From Bog-159 sp050008575 (GTDB lineage: Bacteria; Acidobacteriota; Terriglobia; Bryobacterales; Bryobacteraceae): a stretch of DNA of 64,000 nt. Shown here piece by piece: positions 62,472 through 64,000 of the stretch. Numbering within the stretch: position 1 is the stretch's first letter; each line of letters starts with the position of its first letter. The stretch spans positions 1 to 64,000 of the forward strand of contig JBEKMJ010000021.1 of assembly GCA_050008575.1 (NCBI GenBank). Reading direction: 5' to 3'. The translations under genes and the position numbers were made by a program. The notes under the pieces are model-generated. The model searched no databases and had not been told where the DNA came from. It saw nothing but the letters and a program-made list of their open reading frames with translations.

Positions 62472-64000
62472 TCACTGGATCTGAATCTGCACCGTATTGC
62501 TGGCCTGGCCATCCGCGGTCAGCGTCACATTAATCACGCCCGCGCCCTGCAGCGACTGCGGCAACAGCACGTTGATCTGGTCCTCCCCCACATAAGCGCC
62601 CTGCGCGCCCGAATAAGCCACCGGCAATCCGGTTTGGGCGCCTAAGTTCACCGTAACCGACGCGGCATGCCGGATGCCGGTGCCATACATCAGGAGATAA
62701 ACCACGCCGGTCGACACATCGATCGGCAGCGGCGTGATCGCGCCAGTGGCCGCCACCTGAAATGCCAACGCAGACCCGGTCATAGTCCCATTCTGAAATG
62801 TCTCTACATTCGCCGCCGCGATCCCATCCACCGCGAAAATGCCTGGCAGCACGGAGGCAATCTGCTGGTCGGCGGTCGCCGTGTGAGCACCGTTCGCGAC
62901 AGTAATAACCGCCTGGCCCGTGGCAGTTCCCGCGGGCATGGCGTAGTTGATTTGCGTGGGAGATACGTAAAACAACTCGGCCTGGCGGCTGGCTCCGGCC
63001 GAGTCCTTCACGGTCACCGTGACGCCGCCCAGGCTGGTGGTCAGCGTCGCAGGTTGCGCGGTAGTAGATGCCAGACCGCTCCCGAACGCAGCCACGATCG
63101 AGTCTTGCGCCATGGCCCCACGCTGGAATCCCGCGGCATTCGTATTGGTGAAAGTGGTTGCCGGAGTGGTGTTCAGCAGCACTTCGGCGGAGCCGTCGGG
63201 AAGAGCTCCCAGAATTTCCGCGGCATCGTCCTGCAAGCTGCCGGTATTCTTGCCGGGGATATTCGCCTCCACGCCGGCTATGGGAATCGCCGTAAACGCC
63301 ACGTCGGGACGGCCGTCGCCGTTGAAATCGCCGCAGACCAATCCCACCGGGAGATCCTGGCTGGACGGGACTACGTTAACCGGATTCTGAAACGTCCCGT
63401 CGCCGTTCCCCGCCAGTAACGCGATGCTGCCCTCGATCGTGCTCACCGTTTTGGCGCCTTCTATACCGGCCCATTGTGCTACGACAATATCCGGATGCCC
63501 GGTCCCCCGCACATCCGCCAAGCAAGTGTTCGAGAGAAAGCTGCTACCCTCAAGGGAAACGCTGCCGGCCAGTTTGAAAGTGCCGTCGCCGTTCCCCGTG
63601 AACACTCCGAGTCCCGCTGTCGCATCTTTTAACGCTACCGAGCTCGGAAGAGAAAAACCGGACACCACCAGGTCCGGAATGCCATCCCCGTTGACATCGG
63701 CTGCGGTTAAGTTGAAACCGAAATCTATGGGGTAAGATTCCGCGATCTTAAACGTCCCGTCGCCCTGGCCGAGAGCGATGGTCAGAGTCACGCCTTTCTC
63801 GGTATTGGAACCGACTTCTCCTACGGACAAGGCCGCCAGGTCGGGCCTCCCGTCGCCATTGAAATCCGCGGCCACGAAGGCAAGGGCTACGGTTCCGGCG
63901 AAGGCGGTAACCGGTTGGGGTGTCTGAAAGGTACCGTCGCCGCGCCCGCGAAGAAGGTAAACCGCGCCGTCTTCAATACCGTTGGTGCCGTTGGTTTCCG
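62472..64000 (-). CDS. FG-GAP repeat protein with a Solibacter-type C-terminal domain, N-terminus beyond the window
   Basis: The frame is open to the right edge, so the N-terminus and signal peptide are missing. The visible N-terminal part has FG-GAP/VCBS repeats (FVAADFNGDGRPDLAALSVG, DVNGDGIPDLVVSG, LLAGNGDGTFQNPV). The final about 230 residues (from NTNAAGFQRGAMAQDSIVAA) match the C-terminal domain family TIGR03437, abundant in Solibacter usitatus: SPTQINYAMPAGTATGQAVI, VVYLLMYGTGIR and EDQINVLLPQSLQGAG. It is presumably extracellular; function unknown. Confidence 0.88.
   Translation of the reverse strand, partial: ETNGTNGIEDGAVYLLRGRGDGTFQTPQPVTAFAGTVALAFVAADFNGDGRPDLAALSVGEVGSNTEKGVTLTIALGQGDGTFKIAESYPIDFGFNLTAADVNGDGIPDLVVSGFSLPSSVALKDATAGLGVFTGNGDGTFKLAGSVSLEGSSFLSNTCLADVRGTGHPDIVVAQWAGIEGAKTVSTIEGSIALLAGNGDGTFQNPVNVVPSSQDLPVGLVCGDFNGDGRPDVAFTAIPIAGVEANIPGKNTGSLQDDAAEILGALPDGSAEVLLNTTPATTFTNTNAAGFQRGAMAQDSIVAAFGSGLASTTAQPATLTTSLGGVTVTVKDSAGASRQAELFYVSPTQINYAMPAGTATGQAVITVANGAHTATADQQIASVLPGIFAVDGIAAANVETFQNGTMTGSALAFQVAATGAITPLPIDVSTGVVYLLMYGTGIRHAASVTVNLGAQTGLPVAYSGAQGAYVGEDQINVLLPQSLQGAGVINVTLTADGQASNTVQIQIQ

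Overview
The window is a high-GC chromosomal segment from an acidobacterium, most likely a Solibacter/Bryobacter-type member of the Acidobacteriota. Lineage markers are an acidobacterial PadR regulator paired with a duplicated orphan FtsX-type permease (43.4-46.4 kb), a C-terminal domain of the type first described in Solibacter usitatus (62.5-63.2 kb), a GloVer-repeat protein (20-21.2 kb), several FG-GAP/VCBS propeller proteins, and an ECF sigma factor translationally coupled to a TPR-bearing Ser/Thr kinase. No plasmid, prophage body, rRNA or CRISPR array is visible.

Layout. 0-16.7 kb is mostly housekeeping and accessory chromosome: a truncated ABC-F ATPase, the sigma/kinase pair, a secreted fibre-like protein, an ornithine-cyclodeaminase family enzyme, two tiny zinc-ribbon proteins, a DUF3467 protein with a GT39-like membrane glycosyltransferase, a divergent SDR/WYL-regulator pair, a dGTPase-like HD hydrolase, a TPR membrane protein, a MerR regulator, SecG and tRNA-Leu(GAG). 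16.7-19.6 kb is a small genomic island between tRNA-Leu and a decayed copy of the tRNA 3' end; it carries a YciI protein, a DUF6596-type sigma factor and a dead tyrosine integrase. 19.7-29.5 kb holds a Fic remnant, secreted repeat proteins, a nitrilase-family amidase, a frameshifted NHL gene and a Tat-exported carboxylesterase. 29.5-30.7 kb is a graveyard of a HigBA-like toxin-antitoxin pair, an integrase and a tRNA 3' fragment.

31.0-40.5 kb is the most unusual part: a tight seven-gene operon encoding a bacterial DNase II homologue, a nucleoside-phosphorylase-like protein with a second half resembling the uracil-DNA-glycosylase fold, two unrecognised paralogues, a metallophosphoesterase, a beta-propeller protein and a VioB-type ferritin-like protein. 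None has an obvious signal peptide. I regard it as a candidate uncharacterised nucleic-acid-targeting or nucleotide-processing system.

40.7-42.7 kb is a compact bacterial microcompartment locus (class II aldolase, one BMC-H and three BMC-P shell genes). 47.1-51.8 kb is tilS-ftsH-HAD with divergent kdsC. 56.5-61.4 kb is an iron-transport operon: FTR1-DUF2318 fusion, two FtsX-type permeases, and an ABC ATPase fused to a DtxR-like metal-sensing domain. The window ends inside another FG-GAP protein.

Running through the whole window is a dispersed family of modular palindromic repeats, typically bounded by GTGGGGCAGG and CCTGCCCCAC. They sit directly behind stop codons, inside operons, and in several cases supply the stop codon and last residues of genes.
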